Positions 61,776 to 64,000 of a DNA stretch of 64,000 bases are shown piece after piece. Both the position numbers and the translations under genes were made by a program. The stretch is from Leidyana gryllorum EB-2025a (lineage: Eukaryota > Apicomplexa). The DNA lies in assembly GCA_048772705.1 (NCBI GenBank), contig JBLWGC010000002.1, positions 186,001 through 250,000 of the forward strand, in the 5' to 3' direction. The stretch's first letter is position 1. Every line of letters begins with the position of its first letter. The notes beneath the pieces are model-generated. The model was not told where the DNA came from, did not search any database, and worked only from the letters and a program-made list of their open reading frames with translations.

Positions 61776-62219
61776 TCAGAAGAAGAAACCAATGATTTTG
61801 CCACCAGTGTGCTTCCTCTTAGCCTCTTCGTGGTCCATAATGCCGTAAGTGGTAGTGAGGACAACGTGGCCGAATTGACGAGACGGCAAAAGGTTAGAGG
61901 TGACTTGCTCAAGGTCCTTGATGGGCACATCGTAGCGGGGAGAGATGACGGCACACTTGTTGATGCGACCCAAAAGGTTCACAACAATCTTTCCGGCTCT
62001 CTTGTCATCGATGATCTCGAATTCGCCAATGTAACCTGTTCAGGGGAAAGTGTATCATCGAGCGCACACAAACCAATGTTCCTTACCCTTCTTCTGCATG
62101 ACAGTCAGGAAGTGGATGATGACCTTCGAAGAAGGACGGATCATCACCTGTCTCTTGGCGGCCTTCTCGGCGTTAACGATTGCCTTCAAGGCATCAGCCA
62201 ACACATTCATACGCACCAT
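61776..62219 (-). CDS. RPS15A: Ribosomal protein uS8 (RPS15A)
   Basis: Two exons: 62087-62219 and 61776-62035, intron 51 nt; 130 aa, exactly the eukaryotic length. [20 protein letters not shown] at the start, [20 protein letters not shown] across the junction, [19 protein letters not shown], and the C terminus GGKIIGFFF. Part of the 40S subunit. Codons are biased like those of the secreted 434-aa protein, in keeping with high expression. Confidence 0.97.
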
Positions 62220-62407
62220 GGTGTTTACTGCAATCCAATTATCAACCGATCCCACCAATACTCCTTACCTTCTGGCTCGGCCTGCCACCCGCGAAACGCA
62301 AAATAAATGCACAGAACACCCTAAAAAAAATCACATTGTTTTCACACTGTTTCGTCTCACTCCGCATGCCTCGTTCCTGCTGCATGTTCAACTGGCACTG
62401 AGTGCTA

Positions 62408-63752
62408 ATGCTGCCCTGCACTCGTCTTGTGTCCCTCATCTTTCTCCTAATCCATGTACACCGAATAAGAGCAGCCAAACCTCTCACACCTGCTGAAGTC
62501 ACCAAGTCATTTCCTGACCGCCCAGATATTCGTGCCCATGCCACTCCTGCCATCCCGCCCTTAAATGGGGCGCCTCCCATATTCAACTCGCCCGCCAAAA
62601 TCGTGAGTCCTCAAACCACACCTCAAGAAATCCCATCCAGATGGAAGGCCTCACCACTATATATGCAATCCTCAATAATTGGGTCGCCAAATGGATACCC
62701 CCTCAACCTGTTCTCCCACACTACAAACACGTCTGGTCCCAGAACGCAGCCATAGGTTCAAAAGCCTCCTCCGTCCGCGACGAACTCAAAAAGAAAGCTG
62801 GACTTTGGGGGTCGGTCATCACACAGATCACAGACTTAGGCTGCCGAGACAACATTGCTGCCAAACCGGAACTATTCGGCACAAAAGGAGGTGACAAACA
62901 GCAGTCACCCCCCGGCTATCCCACATGTGCCATCAAGTGAGTCGTATCAGCATCACCACCAGCACCACTACTAAACCCACAGCTTCTATAAAACCCTAAA
63001 CGACGAGGGCAGAGAGCAGCTCGGCCGCGCACTTCGAGACTTAGCCACTCGCGCAGACACCCACAAAATCTTCAACAATCACCTCTGTCCCTTGTACGCC
63101 TACAAATTCGAATTGCCAAAAGAATTCTGCCCGCTGGTCGCTGATCTCCTCAAGGCTCTGCCCGCTGCCGTAGATGTAGCCGACTCCGCACAGTTCGCAG
63201 AGACCGCTGCTTGGGGTGACGAAAAGGGCGCCATGTGGCTCGCCCTCAACAGCAGAGTGGCACGCATTTCAGACACAGAAAGCTGGGCGAAAGCTCATGA
63301 ACCTCAATTGCCAGAGGCAGTCAAACAGAAACTGCTCGCACAGGGATATTCAGAGGCAGACATATCTGGAGGGGGCCGAAAAACCGCCCGCGAGATCTAC
63401 CAGCGCCTTGGTTATCAGGTAAGGCTTCACACAAAGCTCTCAGCAATTTGTTCGGCAGCCCACCGGTAGCTGGACAGACTTTATGGCGAAGCGTCGGGAA
63501 GAATTAAAAGCGAAACCAGTCAAGGAACGGGCGGCTGGCCTGACAGAGCTATTGGACCTGGCCAGATATAGAGATCAAGCTTTAACAACTCTCCGGTTCG
63601 TGAACGGGGTCAAAAATGTCGTTGCTCGCAGCTTATACGAGCATTGGGATAATCATCAGTCTCACCGATGGCGTTACGCAACGCCACTCCTTCTGCATAT
63701 CCTTCTCGAAGGCGATAGTATCCTTAGAGTGAACAGTGATGCGGGTAATTGA
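62408..63752 (+). CDS. Unknown secreted protein, four exons
   Basis: Exons 62408-62602, 62641-62936, 62983-63418 and 63459-63752 (406 aa); introns 38, 46 and 40 nt, all preserving frame. A signal peptide (CTRLVSLIFLLIHVHRIRA) starts the protein. It is otherwise soluble and helical: VRDELKKKAGLWGSVITQ, QLGRALRDLATRADTHKIF, and a C-terminal half with GRKTAREIYQRLGYQPTGSW. No family recognised and no KDEL-type end. The 3' end overlaps by 29 nt the converging gene at the window's right end. Confidence 0.65.
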
Positions 63753-64000
63753 TTCCATCAGAATCCAAGATTACGAGGGAAGAATTCGTGTACCGATTCG
63801 CCTGCACAAAGAAGAGAAAGGCAATATAACCAAGCAACCCAAGTTTTCTCACATCTTCCTAGGTTGCAGTAACCAGAGCAACACGTATAACGATAATTGC
63901 ACCGTCCACCATCACCTGTACACTGAACGTGCCCCACTTGACCCAAATAGGTGCTCTTCCCCCGCCAGTCTTGCCAGTGGTATGAACGCAAGGTAGGATT
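63724..64000 (-). CDS. 3' end of a membrane protein (runs off the window)
   Basis: Two exons visible: 63916 to beyond the edge and 63724-63858, intron 63859-63915 (57 nt, GTGATG...CCTAG). The spliced end reads APIWVKWGTFSVQ, then EDVRKLGLLGYIAFLFFVQA, a short hydrophobic segment, and finishes with a tail INYPHHCSL. No family recognised from this part. The TAA lies inside the last exon of the converging gene. Confidence 0.5.

Overview
The window is nuclear DNA of a compact-genome, probably unicellular eukaryote. Genes for SRP19, uS8/RPS15A (exactly 130 aa), eIF2D, Sti1/Hop, Rpn13, prefoldin 1, DMC1, EXO1 and a eukaryote-type queuine TGT are all present. They are broken by very short GT-AG introns, mostly 36-58 nt, with GTGAGT or GTAAGT donors. 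I cannot name the lineage from sequence alone. DMC1 and EXO1 suggest a meiotic (sexual) cycle.

Region 1 (1 to about 14,630): a head-to-tail array of 2.77-2.79 kb units, one partial copy and five complete ones. Each carries a gene for a predicted type I membrane protein: signal peptide, long acidic ectodomain with EEQLDGF-type repeats, one C-terminal transmembrane helix. Units alternate between two subtypes (A, B), so the real repeat is a 5.57 kb dimer. The subtypes differ by presence of a 43-nt intron. Each unit also holds a second, decayed coding-like block upstream.

Region 2 (15.5-25.35 kb): five Hsp70-like genes in tandem on the minus strand. None is a normal Hsp70. All five have lost the catalytic Asp and Thr of the second phosphate loop (DLGGGT), and they differ in the remaining ATP-site residues, substrate-binding domain and C-terminal tail. 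This is the strongest candidate for something undescribed: a clustered family of probable pseudo-ATPase chaperones.

Region 3 (25.6-49.1 kb): dense single-copy genes. These are an unknown 201-aa protein, SRP19, an unknown 293-aa protein, TGT (six exons), a small coiled-coil protein, a two-TM protein, Sti1/Hop, an MFS transporter, eIF2D, a secreted 434-aa protein with strongly biased codons, DMC1, Rpn13, prefoldin 1, a secreted Xaa-Pro aminopeptidase, an unknown 590-aa protein with a Ser/Pro/Asp repeat tail, and a zinc alcohol dehydrogenase. Spacing is tight: Rpn13 and prefoldin 1 start codons are 30 bp apart, and several convergent pairs have 6-60 bp between stops.

Region 4 (49.5-64 kb): an ORFan overlapping an ankyrin-type protein, a Pro/acid-rich protein, a 2.4-kb gene-poor stretch with a retroelement-like fossil and a GC-rich hairpin, an aldo-keto reductase, a 748-aa low-complexity protein, EXO1, RPS15A, a four-exon secreted protein, and the 3' end of a membrane protein running off the right edge.
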